The notes under the pieces are model-generated. The model had not been told where the DNA came from. It ran no database searches and was given only the letters and a program-made list of their open reading frames with translations. A stretch of DNA of 64,000 nt from Paludibacter propionicigenes WB4 (GTDB lineage Bacteria; Bacteroidota; Bacteroidia; Bacteroidales; Paludibacteraceae): contig NC_014734.1 of NCBI RefSeq assembly GCF_000183135.1, positions 2,976,001 through 3,040,000 of the forward strand. Reading direction: 5' to 3'. Numbering within the stretch: position 1 is the first letter of the stretch; each line of letters opens with the position of its first letter. Of this stretch, positions 18,741-27,320 are shown in pieces. The position numbers were made by a program, and so were the translations under genes.

Positions 18741-19451
18741 ATGGCAGCATTTAAACGCATTTTGTTGAAATTGAGCGGTGAATCGCTTATGGGCGAAAAG
18801 CAATATGGCATAGATGAAAAAAGATTGAGCGAATACGCTTCTCAAATTGCTGAAATAGCAGCATTGGGCGTGCAGGTTGGTATTGTAATAGGCGGTGGAA
18901 ATATCTTTCGCGGATTAACTGGTACCTCTAAGGGCTTTGATCGTGTTCAGGGCGACCAAATGGGCATGTTGGCTACAGTTATCAATAGCTTGGCTTTAAA
19001 TTCGGCTTTGCAGGCGGCAGGAGTGAAATCACGCGTTCTTACAGCGATTCGTATGGAGCCGATTGGTGAGTTTTATAGTAAACAAAAAGCCATAAGCAGC
19101 TTAGAGCAGGGTGAGGTGGTAATTCTTTCGGCCGGAACAGGTAATCCGTTTTTTACGACTGACACAGGTTCTTCGCTTCGTGCTATCGAAATTGAAGCTG
19201 ATGTTATGCTCAAAGGAACCCGCGTTGATGGAATTTATACTGCCGATCCAGAGAAAGATAAAACTGCAACCAAGTTTGATGAGATTACATATGATGAGAT
19301 TTATAACAGGAATCTTAAAGTGATGGATCTTACAGCTACTACTATGTGTAAGGAAAACAATATGCCGATTTATGTCTTTGACATGGATACGGTGGGTAAC
19401 CTGAAAAAGGTTATCACTGGCGAGAAAATCGGCACTCTGGTAAGAAACTAG
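18741..19451 (+). CDS. pyrH: UMP kinase
   Basis: 236 residues from ATG 18741. A longer frame starting at 18684 would place the start upstream of the promoter -7 box. Phosphorylates UMP to UDP in pyrimidine synthesis. It is an amino-acid-kinase-fold hexamer. Motifs are KRILLKLSGESLMG, IGGGNIFRG, GTGNPFFTTDTGSSLRAIE and MLKGTRVDGIYTADPEKD. frr follows 105 nt later, as in many genomes. Confidence 0.96.
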   Translation: MAAFKRILLKLSGESLMGEKQYGIDEKRLSEYASQIAEIAALGVQVGIVIGGGNIFRGLTGTSKGFDRVQGDQMGMLATVINSLALNSALQAAGVKSRVLTAIRMEPIGEFYSKQKAISSLEQGEVVILSAGTGNPFFTTDTGSSLRAIEIEADVMLKGTRVDGIYTADPEKDKTATKFDEITYDEIYNRNLKVMDLTATTMCKENNMPIYVFDMDTVGNLKKVITGEKIGTLVRN

Positions 19452-19509
19452 ATATGGTGTCGTGATAGAATGAAACAATAGAAACTAAAGATAAATATAT
19501 AATTAACTG

Positions 19510-19536
19510 CCCCTTATGATCATCGTGATTGAGGGG
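19510..19536 (+). other. Hairpin upstream of frr
   Basis: CCCCT (19510-19514) pairs with AGGGG (19532-19536) and encloses ATCA/TGAT. An A-rich stretch follows, so it is not a terminator. It may shape the frr leader in a pyrH-frr transcript. Confidence 0.4.
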
Positions 19537-19556
19537 ATGAAAACAAAATAAAAATT

Positions 19557-20117
19557 ATGCAAGACATCAAACCAATTCTGAAACAAGCCGAAGATAGCAT
19601 GGAAGCGACCTTATTATTTTTGGATGAATCATTGGCGCATATCCGTGCAGGCAAAGCTAATCCTCGAATCCTTGATGGCGTTCGAGTAGAATATTATGGT
19701 CAGATTGTACCGATATCGGGTGTTGCAACTGTTACTACCCCTGATGCAAAGACTATTACCATTCAACCTTGGGAAAAAGCATTAATTCCCATTATTGAGA
19801 AAGCTCTTTTGAACTCAGATATTGGTATAACACCTATGAACAATGGTGAGACAATTCGTTTGGGGATACCACCTCTGACAGAAGATCGTCGTCGTCAACT
19901 GGCTAAACAATCAAAAGCAGAATGTGAAGATGCTAAGATTTCGGTTAGAAACGCCCGTCGTGATGCTATTGAACATCTGAAGAAAATGATTAAAGAAGGA
20001 TTGCCCGAGGATATGGAAAAAGACGCAGAAGTCAGCGTTCAGAAAATTCATGATAAATATATCAAACGAATTGAAGACCAATACTTGGCGAAAGAAAAAG
20101 AAATTATGACCGTTTAA
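19557..20117 (+). CDS. frr: Ribosome recycling factor
   Basis: 186 residues, full length. The three-helix bundle with motif LAHIRAGKANPRILDGVRVEYYG and the C-terminal KKMIKEGLPEDMEKDAEVSVQKIHDKYIKRIE are diagnostic. It releases mRNA and tRNA from post-termination ribosomes with EF-G. It starts 105 nt after pyrH and is closed by a terminator. Confidence 0.97.
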   Translation: MQDIKPILKQAEDSMEATLLFLDESLAHIRAGKANPRILDGVRVEYYGQIVPISGVATVTTPDAKTITIQPWEKALIPIIEKALLNSDIGITPMNNGETIRLGIPPLTEDRRRQLAKQSKAECEDAKISVRNARRDAIEHLKKMIKEGLPEDMEKDAEVSVQKIHDKYIKRIEDQYLAKEKEIMTV

Positions 20118-20145
20118 GGTAACAGTGATTCATACTTCATACTAT

Positions 20146-20184
20146 TTCAGTCATCTCATATTATTGGGATGACTGAAGCTTTTT
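20146..20184 (+). terminator. Intrinsic terminator after frr
   Basis: TTCAGTCATCTC pairs with GGGATGACTGAA (12 bp with one T-G pair), loop of 8, followed by GC and T5. It lies close upstream of the rsgA start at 20195, so rsgA is probably transcribed by read-through or from a promoter not recognised. Confidence 0.7.
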
Positions 20185-20194
20185 AATAACTCTC

Positions 20195-21118
20195 ATGGTT
20201 GGATTAGTCGTAAAAAACACAGGCAGTTGGTATCAGGTAAAAACTGATATGGGCGAATTGTTTGAGTGCAAGATCAAAGGTCATTTTCGCATGCAGGAGA
20301 TTCGTAGCACCAATCCTATTGCAGTGGGCGACTATGTGGAATTTGAGAAGAATGATGATGGAACAGCAATGATTCATGCCATTTCCGACCGTAAGAATTA
20401 TATAGTTCGGCGTTCCTCCAACTTATCCAAACACTCCCAGATTTTGGCTGCTAACCTTGATTTGGTAACCTTGGTTGTTACGATAAATTATCCTGAAACT
20501 TCCACTGTGTTTATTGACAGGTTCTTGGCTACAGCCGAGGCATATCGAGTTCCTGCCTGTATCGTGTTCAACAAAATTGACCGGTATTCCGAGTCGGAAA
20601 TGGAATATCTCGTTGGTTTAGAGAATCTTTATCATTTGTTGAGATATCCGGTGTTTAAGATTTCGGCACTTTTGTCTGAGAACATCGAGGAACTGATAAC
20701 CTTCCTGAGTGGAAAGACTACATTGTTTTCAGGTAATTCAGGTGTTGGAAAATCAACGTTGATAAATGCTATTGCTCCTCATTCTCTGGCCAAAACGGGT
20801 GAAATTTCTTCCTATCATAACAAAGGTATGCATACCACAACTTTTTCGGAAATGTTTGAGCTTCTGTCCGGAGGACATATTATTGACACTCCCGGTATTA
20901 AAGGTTTTGGAACGATAGATATGGAAGTAGCTGAAATTGGGCATTATTTTAAAGAAATATTTGAATTTTCAAAAGATTGTAAGTTTGCCAATTGCACCCA
21001 TGTGCACGAACCTGATTGTGCAGTACTCCATGCAGTTGACAAACAATATATCAGTACCTCTCGTTATCAAAGCTACCTGAGTGTGCTGAAAGATTGTAAT
21101 GAAGGAAAATATCGTTAA
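20195..21118 (+). CDS. rsgA: Ribosome small-subunit-dependent GTPase A
   Basis: 307 residues. It has an N-terminal OB-fold and a circularly permuted GTPase with motifs in the order G4 (NKID, 126-129), G1 (GNSGVGKS, 180-187), G3 (DTPG, 231-234). A C-terminal zinc-binding segment with Cys-His-Cys (CKFANCTHVHEPDC) follows. RsgA checks late 30S maturation and releases RbfA. It starts 77 nt after frr with a terminator hairpin in between. Confidence 0.95.
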   Translation: MVGLVVKNTGSWYQVKTDMGELFECKIKGHFRMQEIRSTNPIAVGDYVEFEKNDDGTAMIHAISDRKNYIVRRSSNLSKHSQILAANLDLVTLVVTINYPETSTVFIDRFLATAEAYRVPACIVFNKIDRYSESEMEYLVGLENLYHLLRYPVFKISALLSENIEELITFLSGKTTLFSGNSGVGKSTLINAIAPHSLAKTGEISSYHNKGMHTTTFSEMFELLSGGHIIDTPGIKGFGTIDMEVAEIGHYFKEIFEFSKDCKFANCTHVHEPDCAVLHAVDKQYISTSRYQSYLSVLKDCNEGKYR

Positions 21119-21160
21119 AATGAATATTTTTGCACTAATTGCTATCAATTTATTGGAAAA

Positions 21161-21194
21161 TTTGACGGAAATACGAAATTATTAAATACATTTG
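21161..21194 (+). promoter_or_regulatory. Promoter of the Lrp/AsnC-type gene
   Basis: TTTG at 21161-21164, 22-nt spacer, TACATTTG at 21187-21194, 57 nt before the ATG at 21251. Confidence 0.65.
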
Positions 21195-21250
21195 CAAAAA
21201 AAAGCTATAATTAAAACTAAACGATTAATATTGAAGAAAAATAACGCATC

Positions 21251-21754
21251 ATGGCACAACATCAAATAGACAGATTAGACAAAAAAATTCTTCAGCTCAT
21301 TTCGCAGGATGCACGTATTCCTTTTTTGGAAGTGGCACGCGAATGTAATGTTTCAGGAGCTGCTATTCATCAACGCATTCAAAAACTTCGGAATACAGGT
21401 ATTATAAAAGGTTCTGAATTCGTTGTAGATACGTACAAAGTAGGTTTTCAGACTTGTGCTTATATTGGAATCACGTTGAGTGATATTAAAATGTTTAACG
21501 CAGTGGTAGAGGAGTTGAAAAAGGTTCCTGAAGTCGTAGAATGTCATTACGCAACAGGCAAATACTCTATGTTCGTGAAAATCTATGCAAAAGACAATCG
21601 TCATTTGTTGCAAATAATTCTGGAACATCTGACATTGATTCCTGGCATAGCGCACACCGAAACATTCCAGATTTCGTTGGATGAAATTTTCCGTCGCCAG
21701 CTTTCTGTATTTGAAATTGAATCGACAATTGATGTTATTGATGAGGAAGAGTAA
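21251..21754 (+). CDS. Lrp/AsnC-family transcriptional regulator
   Basis: 167 residues. N-terminal winged helix-turn-helix (IDRLDKKILQLISQDARIPFLEVARECNVSGAAIHQRIQKL, residues about 6-48), then the ligand-binding RAM domain (residues about 65-145, TCAYIGITL to CHYATGKYSMFVKIYAKD). Such proteins sense amino acids and form octamers on DNA. The effector and targets cannot be read from the sequence. It has its own promoter and terminator, with a convergent lipoprotein gene downstream. Confidence 0.9.
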   Translation: MAQHQIDRLDKKILQLISQDARIPFLEVARECNVSGAAIHQRIQKLRNTGIIKGSEFVVDTYKVGFQTCAYIGITLSDIKMFNAVVEELKKVPEVVECHYATGKYSMFVKIYAKDNRHLLQIILEHLTLIPGIAHTETFQISLDEIFRRQLSVFEIESTIDVIDEEE

Positions 21755-21780
21755 AACAGATTCAGTTTAAACGAAAAAAC

Positions 21781-21815
21781 AAAACGTCCAACAGATAATT
21801 TCTGTTGGACGTTTT
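21781..21815. terminator. Bidirectional intrinsic terminator
   Basis: Perfect 15-bp stem (AAAACGTCCAACAGA and reverse complement), loop of 5. T-rich on the plus side after 21811 and on the minus side through the A-run before 21785. It lies between the convergent lrp-like and lipoprotein genes and can serve both. Confidence 0.88.
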
Positions 21816-21850
21816 GTTTTTTTGTCAAGAGAAGTATTGTGTCCAGATAA

Positions 21851-22993
21851 TCAATATCTGCTATAAGCAGATCGAACGTATGAAACGGCTTGTGAGTAAA
21901 TAGGTTTGGTGAACTCTATAAATAAATCTTGTTGCGAAGGAGGCATTTGAGGCTCCCTGTTGCACATTTTCCTTTGCTCGGCATTTAAAGCTCTGTCATC
22001 ACCTTTGAAGTTAGCCCAACTTGTATTCCAAACATAGGTGCCTTCAAAATTCTGTCGTTGTAATTCCTGATTGTTTCCAGCGTCAATAATTCGCAAGCTT
22101 AGAACGCCTCCGGAGCTAATTTCTCGCCGAAATGTAGTGAGTGTGGCTTTAACCGTATTGTACGAATTGTAAGTTTTACCTTCTACTTTTACAGTTCCCA
22201 CAATAACACTATCCCGTTTTTCTTCGGTAGTTTCGGATGACTCCCGAACATTCCCCACCGAAAAATCTTCGAAATTCAGTACAATGTACTGATGAGGGTT
22301 TCTCATGTTTTCTTTTCGAGCCTCTTCCTGTGTATAATATCTTATAAATCGGTTTTGGGCATTCTGACGAATTTCAGCCAATAAATTATTGAAAAAGAAA
22401 TCCGCTGAATACTGGAAATTTGCGTTGGTGAATGGTTTTTGAACAATAACTCTGAGTGTTGCGAAATACCGTGCATCACTTATTTTATTCAATACGTCCT
22501 TGTATCCGGGCACATACCTGTTGGCGTTTTGGAAGTATTGATAAGCAGCTCTGGCTTGATCCAGCGTGCCGTAGTTCAGTGCTTTCACGCCTGCCGCATA
22601 AGCCTGCTCAGCAGCCATTTGTTTGGCTTTGCTTAGCTCAGCAATATATTCTTTGGGCTGTGGAATAAGTTCAAGGGCTTTGGGGCAGTTGAAAATCTGA
22701 TTGGCTAACTGATTTATCCTTTCGTATTGATATACAATTATATCATACTTGTCAGGTTGATTGGCAACAAGTGCATTGTCAATATCCCGTTGAGCTGTCT
22801 TTAATGCTAATGGGTAGGCGTTTAAAAGTACTGACTGTGATTTGTCATTTTTTGGGTTTGATCGTAACCGGTCAATTGACTCCAGACATGCCTTGTAATA
22901 GTCGCCGTGTTTATATGCGCTACTACCCGTAGAACAAGAAACAACCAGAATGCTGAGAAGACAAAGAAATAGAAAATAGTTAGCTTTTTTCAT
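21851..22993 (-). CDS. Lipoprotein of unknown function
   Basis: 380 residues from the ATG at 22993, chosen for the lipoprotein signal MKKANYFLFLCLLSILVVSC (lipid Cys20). A longer frame to 23026 adds 11 residues before the signal. The mature part has an alpha-helical N-terminal half that looks repeat-like (YYKACLESIDRLRSN; AYAAGVKALNYGTLDQARAAYQYFQNANRYVPGYKDV), reminiscent of TPR helices. A beta-rich half follows (VIVGTVKVEGKTYNSYNTVKATL). No enzyme motif is seen. It lies 44 nt after argS and is probably cotranscribed with it. Function is not recognised. Confidence 0.75.
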   Translation of the reverse strand: MKKANYFLFLCLLSILVVSCSTGSSAYKHGDYYKACLESIDRLRSNPKNDKSQSVLLNAYPLALKTAQRDIDNALVANQPDKYDIIVYQYERINQLANQIFNCPKALELIPQPKEYIAELSKAKQMAAEQAYAAGVKALNYGTLDQARAAYQYFQNANRYVPGYKDVLNKISDARYFATLRVIVQKPFTNANFQYSADFFFNNLLAEIRQNAQNRFIRYYTQEEARKENMRNPHQYIVLNFEDFSVGNVRESSETTEEKRDSVIVGTVKVEGKTYNSYNTVKATLTTFRREISSGGVLSLRIIDAGNNQELQRQNFEGTYVWNTSWANFKGDDRALNAEQRKMCNREPQMPPSQQDLFIEFTKPIYSQAVSYVRSAYSRY

Positions 22994-23037
22994 ATTACTA
23001 CATTTTATATTATAAACGTTCGACAACTCAATGGTTC

Positions 23038-24831
23038 TTACATGCGTTCAGGAACATCTATTCCCAATAGTCCCATACCGGTTTTTATGACTGAAGCAAT
23101 TGATTCAGACAGAATAAGTCTGAACTGCTTTAACGCTGCATTTTCTTCTTTCAGTATAGTAAAATCATGATAGAATTGGTTATATTCCTTTACCAAATCA
23201 TAAATGTAATTGGCAATTAAAGCAGGACTAAATTCGTCTCCGGCTTGTTTTACCACGGCAGGAAACTCGGTGAGAGACTGAACCAGATAGCTTTCTTTTT
23301 CCGAAATTTCGAGCTGCGTATTGTTTATTGAGCCAAATTCCAATCCTTGTTCTGATGCTTTGCGAAGAACGGACTTTATTCTGGCATGCGTATACTGTAT
23401 GAACGGACCTGTATTACCATTGAAATCAATTGATTCTTTCGGGTTGAAAGTCATGTTTTTTCGTGGATCCACTTTCAAAATAAAGTATTTAAGTGATCCC
23501 AGACCAACCATTCTTACTATAGTTTCTATTTCTTCGGGTGTGCAATTGTCTAACTTGCCCAACTCCTGCGAAGTTTCTCTGGCGGTTTCAATCATTTCCG
23601 ACATTAAATCGTCTGCATCAACAACTGTGCCTTCGCGGCTCTTCATTTTGCCTTCGGGTAATTCTACCATGCCATAAGAGAAATGTACCAAACTCTTTCC
23701 CCACTCAAATCCCAGTTTGTCTAATAAAATAGAAAGTACCTGAAAATGGTAGTTTTGTTCATTCCCAACTACGTAAACCATCTTATTGATAGGATAATCG
23801 TCGTAACGAAGTTTAGCCGTGCCTATGTCCTGAGTCATATACACCGAAGTGCCATCGGCGCGCAAAAGAAGCTTCTCATCGAGGCCATCCCCTGTCAAAT
23901 CTGCCCATACAGAGCCATCTTCTCTGCGATAAAAAACTCCGTTGGCCAGTCCTTCTTCTACTTTATCTTTACCTTCGAGGTATGTTTCAGATTCGTAGTA
24001 TATTTTATCAAAACTTACACCCATTTGCGTATAAGTCTTATCAAATCCGGCATATACCCAACCATTCATGGTTTCCCATAGCTGACGAACTTCAGGGTCG
24101 TTGTTTTCCCATGCCAAAAGCATTTTTTGCGCTTCGAGGATGAGCGGTGCCGATTTTTTGGCTTCCTCTTCGCTCATGCCTTTTTCGATGAGTTCCTTGA
24201 TTTCTGCCTTGTAATGCTTATCGAAAATAACGTAATACTTTCCAACCAGATGATCTCCTTTCAAACCTGAACTGTCTGGAGTTTCTCCATTTCCGAAAAG
24301 TTTCCATGCAAGCATGGATTTACAAATATGGATACCACGGTCATTTACAATATTGGTTTTTATTACTTTCCATCCGTTTGCTTTCTGAATTTCAGCAATG
24401 CTGTGACCGAGTAAATTATTGCGGATGTGACCTAAATGGAGAGGTTTGTTTGTGTTGGGCGATGAGTATTCAATCATCATTAATTCAGCATCATCGGTTG
24501 CAGTTTTTGTCCCGAATGCAGGGGTGGAATGAATCAGATTCAACGTTTCGAGCCAATAACTTTTACTGATGCTCAAATTCAGAAATCCTTTGATGACATT
24601 ATATTTTGAAACCACAGGATTGTTTTGCAGAAGATATTCGCCAATTTCTTGTCCTGTTTGTTCGGGCGATTTGCGTGCAGCTTTCACGAATGGGAAAATA
24701 ACCACCGTGAGGTCGCCCTCAAATTCTTTCTTTGTTTTTTGAAGTTGTATTTGATTTGGTTCGGTTTCCAATCCGTAAAGAGTTTTTACGGCATTGGCTA
24801 CTACAGTTCCAAGAATTGTTTCTAAATTCAT
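23038..24831 (-). CDS. argS: Arginyl-tRNA synthetase
   Basis: 597 residues from the ATG at 24831, which gives the typical start MNLETILGTVVANAVKTLYG. An upstream extension to 24924 would overrun the promoter. Contains the Arg-S N-terminal domain (residues 1-90), the class I HIGH-type motif in SSPNTNKPLHLGHIRNN, the KMSKS-equivalent in EGKMKSREGTVV, and the C-terminal DALR anticodon-binding helices. Charges tRNA-Arg. Standalone apart from the lipoprotein gene downstream. Confidence 0.97.
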   Translation of the reverse strand: MNLETILGTVVANAVKTLYGLETEPNQIQLQKTKKEFEGDLTVVIFPFVKAARKSPEQTGQEIGEYLLQNNPVVSKYNVIKGFLNLSISKSYWLETLNLIHSTPAFGTKTATDDAELMMIEYSSPNTNKPLHLGHIRNNLLGHSIAEIQKANGWKVIKTNIVNDRGIHICKSMLAWKLFGNGETPDSSGLKGDHLVGKYYVIFDKHYKAEIKELIEKGMSEEEAKKSAPLILEAQKMLLAWENNDPEVRQLWETMNGWVYAGFDKTYTQMGVSFDKIYYESETYLEGKDKVEEGLANGVFYRREDGSVWADLTGDGLDEKLLLRADGTSVYMTQDIGTAKLRYDDYPINKMVYVVGNEQNYHFQVLSILLDKLGFEWGKSLVHFSYGMVELPEGKMKSREGTVVDADDLMSEMIETARETSQELGKLDNCTPEEIETIVRMVGLGSLKYFILKVDPRKNMTFNPKESIDFNGNTGPFIQYTHARIKSVLRKASEQGLEFGSINNTQLEISEKESYLVQSLTEFPAVVKQAGDEFSPALIANYIYDLVKEYNQFYHDFTILKEENAALKQFRLILSESIASVIKTGMGLLGIDVPERM

Positions 24832-24858
24832 AAATTGATCGTTATTTTGTTCGGGATG

Positions 24859-24892
24859 CAAAGATACAAAAATTAGTGATAAGTGTGAACAA
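24859..24892 (-). promoter_or_regulatory. Promoter of argS
   Basis: On the minus strand: TTG (24892-24890), 23-nt spacer, TATCTTTG (24866-24859), 27 nt before the argS ATG. Confidence 0.65.
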
Positions 24893-24930
24893 GTTAGTGG
24901 TTGGAGGTCTTTATCCGGCTGCAAAATAGA

Positions 24931-24962
24931 AACGCCTGCTTCTCTTTCGAAAAACAGGCGTT
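24931..24962 (-). terminator. Terminator after the beta-barrel gene
   Basis: AACGCCTG and CAGGCGTT form an 8-bp stem around a 16-nt loop, with TCTATTTT following on the minus strand. It lies 22 nt after the 24985 gene end. Confidence 0.55.
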
Positions 24963-24984
24963 AATAGAAAAATTAAGAGTTGAT

Positions 24985-25656
24985 TTAGAGTAATTTCCAA
25001 CCCAATGAAATAACAAAGGTATTTGCTCTGATATTATCAATAGTAGTACTGTTTAGTTTTGTTTGATACATGTCTTTAATCAAATTGAGACGGGCATCCA
25101 ACGTGAACATCAAAACATCAACACCGACACCGGCTTCCAGACCTAGTTGCGCGGCTTTAATATCTTTTTCTAACTGATCCTGAGTGACACTGCCGCCTGT
25201 AGTAAGGTTGCTGTAATCGAGCGAAGAACCTGCATTGAAACGAAGTTTCGGACCGGCAAATGCACGTAGATTTACGACTTTCAAATCCAACAACTTATAT
25301 CCAAGAAGTAATGGTACATCAAGTGTGCTAACAGTTACATTTTTATTAAAGGTCGTTACTACGCTGCTATTGGAATTCGCTTGAAATGATATTTTATCCG
25401 TTTTCTTTCCCATGTTGTAAAGAAACTCCGGTTGAAAGTACAGTTTGTTGAATCCGAAACGTGCAAAAACCCCGGCTTGAAAGCCGTTCGATAATTCTGA
25501 ATTGACAGAATTCAGATTATAACTTCCAGAGGTCACAGAGCTCAAATTGTTCATGCTGAGTGAAGAGTTATAACTCGCTTTAATACCAAAATTGACTTGT
25601 GCATAAGTGAAAGTAACAGAGAGTAACAGCACAGATGCAATAATAATTTTTTTCAT
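24985..25656 (-). CDS. Porin-family outer membrane beta-barrel protein
   Basis: 223 residues from the ATG at 25656, chosen for the signal peptide MKKIIIASVLLLSVTFTYAQ. The mature part begins VNFGIKASYNSS and consists of alternating hydrophobic strands typical of small 8-strand barrels of the OmpA-like/PorT-like group common in Bacteroidota (LGYKLLDLKVVNLRAFAGPKLRFNAGSS; C-terminus FVISLGWKLL with terminal aromatic-like strand). The exact function is unknown, and a role in envelope integrity is only a guess. It is flanked by weak terminators and is probably its own unit. Confidence 0.75.
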   Translation of the reverse strand: MKKIIIASVLLLSVTFTYAQVNFGIKASYNSSLSMNNLSSVTSGSYNLNSVNSELSNGFQAGVFARFGFNKLYFQPEFLYNMGKKTDKISFQANSNSSVVTTFNKNVTVSTLDVPLLLGYKLLDLKVVNLRAFAGPKLRFNAGSSLDYSNLTTGGSVTQDQLEKDIKAAQLGLEAGVGVDVLMFTLDARLNLIKDMYQTKLNSTTIDNIRANTFVISLGWKLL

Positions 25657-25693
25657 ACTTGTAATTTTTAACGGTAAATAACACATAATAAAT

Positions 25694-25714
25694 AAACGCC
25701 GATTTCTCGCGTTT
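25694..25714 (-). terminator. Possible terminator after the lytic transglycosylase
   Basis: AAACGC and GCGTTT with a 9-nt loop, followed on the minus strand by ATTTATT. Short stem, so weak. Confidence 0.35.
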
Positions 25715-25730
25715 CGTATTTCGTTTCAGA

Positions 25731-26648
25731 TTAATAGCTAATCCATGTAGGATTGTGAATCTTTATTTTATCAGGATTAAATGTAATGTCTTCTTTGTTT
25801 GGTATTTGGATAGTATATTTTTTACTGTCTTTATTGGTGAGTTTTCTTCCTCTGATCCAAATATTGAAATCTTTAAGTTGATAGTAACTTATGCCTTTGC
25901 GTTGCGCCCATACCGTCCAATCTTCGACAGCCGAATTTATGATAGTGTCTTTTGTTCCAACGGTTTGATAAAAATGATTACGCTCGAGAATGTAGCCAAA
26001 TGCTTTTGGATTTTCAAGAAAACGTTTCATGGCGAGAAGGCGGAATACATACCTGCTGCTTTCTGAACTTAGCAGCATGTCGAATGAATCCTCAACCTGT
26101 TGATTTTCCTTTTCGGTAGATATTCTTCCCATCCCGGCATTGTACGATGCAGCAACTGTTGTCCAGTTTTTGAATTTTGCATACGCGCTTTTCAGGTACT
26201 TGCAGGTGGCAATTGTAGATTTTTCAATGTGATAGCGTTCGTCAATCTCGTCATTTACTTCCAGTCCGAATTGCTGGGCTGTTTTTGGGAGTAGCTGCCA
26301 TAAGCCGGCGGCCTGAGCCGGTGAAACAGCACGCGGATCAAGATTACTTTCTATTACGGCTAGATATTTAAAATCGTCAGGGATGCCATTTTCTTTGAGA
26401 ATAGGCTCAATAATAGGGAAATACCGGTTGGCTCGTTTGATAATGGCAAAACTTACGGAGTGATTGTACGCAATTATTATTTGTTCCCGATCATAGCGCT
26501 CGCGCATGTCATACCTTTCAAGCGAGATTGTTTTATCGGCAAAAGTTGTTTTGTCAGGAATCGGAAAAGAATAAACAGGTTCGATACTAAATACTGATTG
26601 TTGAATGCATCCGATCAGAAGCAATATGATAGCAGTTCTTTTCTTCAT
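25731..26648 (-). CDS. Lytic transglycosylase (SLT domain, MltD-like)
   Basis: 305 residues with an N-terminal signal peptide (MKKRTAIILLLIGCIQQSVFS). The SLT fold covers residues about 85-215. Catalytic Glu100 is in LAVIESNLDP, followed by GLWQLLPKTAQQFGL, the substrate-groove motif AASYNAG, and helices to residue 240. It cleaves peptidoglycan glycan strands to 1,6-anhydro products in the periplasm. No LysM repeats are seen, unlike E. coli MltD. The C-terminal 60 residues have no recognised domain. Divergent from coaD. Confidence 0.88.
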   Translation of the reverse strand: MKKRTAIILLLIGCIQQSVFSIEPVYSFPIPDKTTFADKTISLERYDMRERYDREQIIIAYNHSVSFAIIKRANRYFPIIEPILKENGIPDDFKYLAVIESNLDPRAVSPAQAAGLWQLLPKTAQQFGLEVNDEIDERYHIEKSTIATCKYLKSAYAKFKNWTTVAASYNAGMGRISTEKENQQVEDSFDMLLSSESSRYVFRLLAMKRFLENPKAFGYILERNHFYQTVGTKDTIINSAVEDWTVWAQRKGISYYQLKDFNIWIRGRKLTNKDSKKYTIQIPNKEDITFNPDKIKIHNPTWISY

Positions 26649-26691
26649 GTTGTTTTTATAATTGTTTTTGAAATGGGCTGTTTATTCAGTA

Positions 26692-26699
26692 CAAAGATA
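26692..26699 (-). promoter_or_regulatory. -7 box before the lytic transglycosylase
   Basis: TATCTTTG on the minus strand, 43 nt before the ATG at 26648. No good -33 TTG was found. Confidence 0.5.
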
Positions 26700-26781
26700 C
26701 TTATTAAGCAGAAATATCGATTGAAAAACTAAAAAATACAAACTTAGTGGACTATTTTCAGCAGGCGAAGTTAAATTCATC

Positions 26782-26789
26782 TATCTTTG
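26782..26789 (+). promoter_or_regulatory. -7 box before coaD
   Basis: TATCTTTG on the plus strand, 45 nt before the coaD ATG. The -33 element is weak. Confidence 0.55.
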
Positions 26790-26834
26790 CAGATATTTTT
26801 CCATCAACGTTTGTTTTTTATATAAAACACATAT

Positions 26835-27287
26835 ATGAAAAGAGCAATTTTTCCAGGAACATTCGATCCGTTTACTATCGGACATTATAGCATTGTGCAG
26901 CGCGGGTTATCTTTTTTTGACGAAATAGTGATAGGCATTGGTCTTAATCAGTCAAAAAAGACACTTTTCTCGGTCGATAAGCGGCTCGATATTATACGGC
27001 AGGCTTTTATAGATGATTCCAGAGTGAAGGTGGCATCGTATGATAGCCTGACGGTAGATTTTGCTCTTTCAGTCGATGCCAACTTTGTGTTGAGAGGACT
27101 TCGCTCGGTGGTGGATTTTGAGTACGAGCGATCGATAGCCGATGCCAACCGAAAACTTACAGGCATTGAAACTGTTATACTTTTTACCGAATCGGAATAC
27201 TCCTTTATATCATCTACAGTTACACGCGATTTAATTGCATTTGGAAAAGATATATCTACATTTCTTCCTCCTAATGTAAAGCTGTAG
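26835..27287 (+). CDS. coaD: Phosphopantetheine adenylyltransferase
   Basis: 150 residues, typical for PPAT. The nucleotidyltransferase motif is [11 protein letters not shown] (TxGH type), and the C-terminal [21 protein letters not shown] is characteristic. It adenylates 4'-phosphopantetheine to dephospho-CoA, the penultimate step of CoA synthesis. It is 33 nt before the S41 protease and probably cotranscribed with it. Confidence 0.96.
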   Translation: MKRAIFPGTFDPFTIGHYSIVQRGLSFFDEIVIGIGLNQSKKTLFSVDKRLDIIRQAFIDDSRVKVASYDSLTVDFALSVDANFVLRGLRSVVDFEYERSIADANRKLTGIETVILFTESEYSFISSTVTRDLIAFGKDISTFLPPNVKL

Positions 27288-27320
27288 TGTGCTGAAAAAT
27301 AGACAATTTAATCCACTCTT

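Noticed and set aside
23746-24081. Plus-strand ORFs opposite argS
   Set aside because: Several plus-strand frames overlap the well-conserved ArgS core. None has a motif or promoter.
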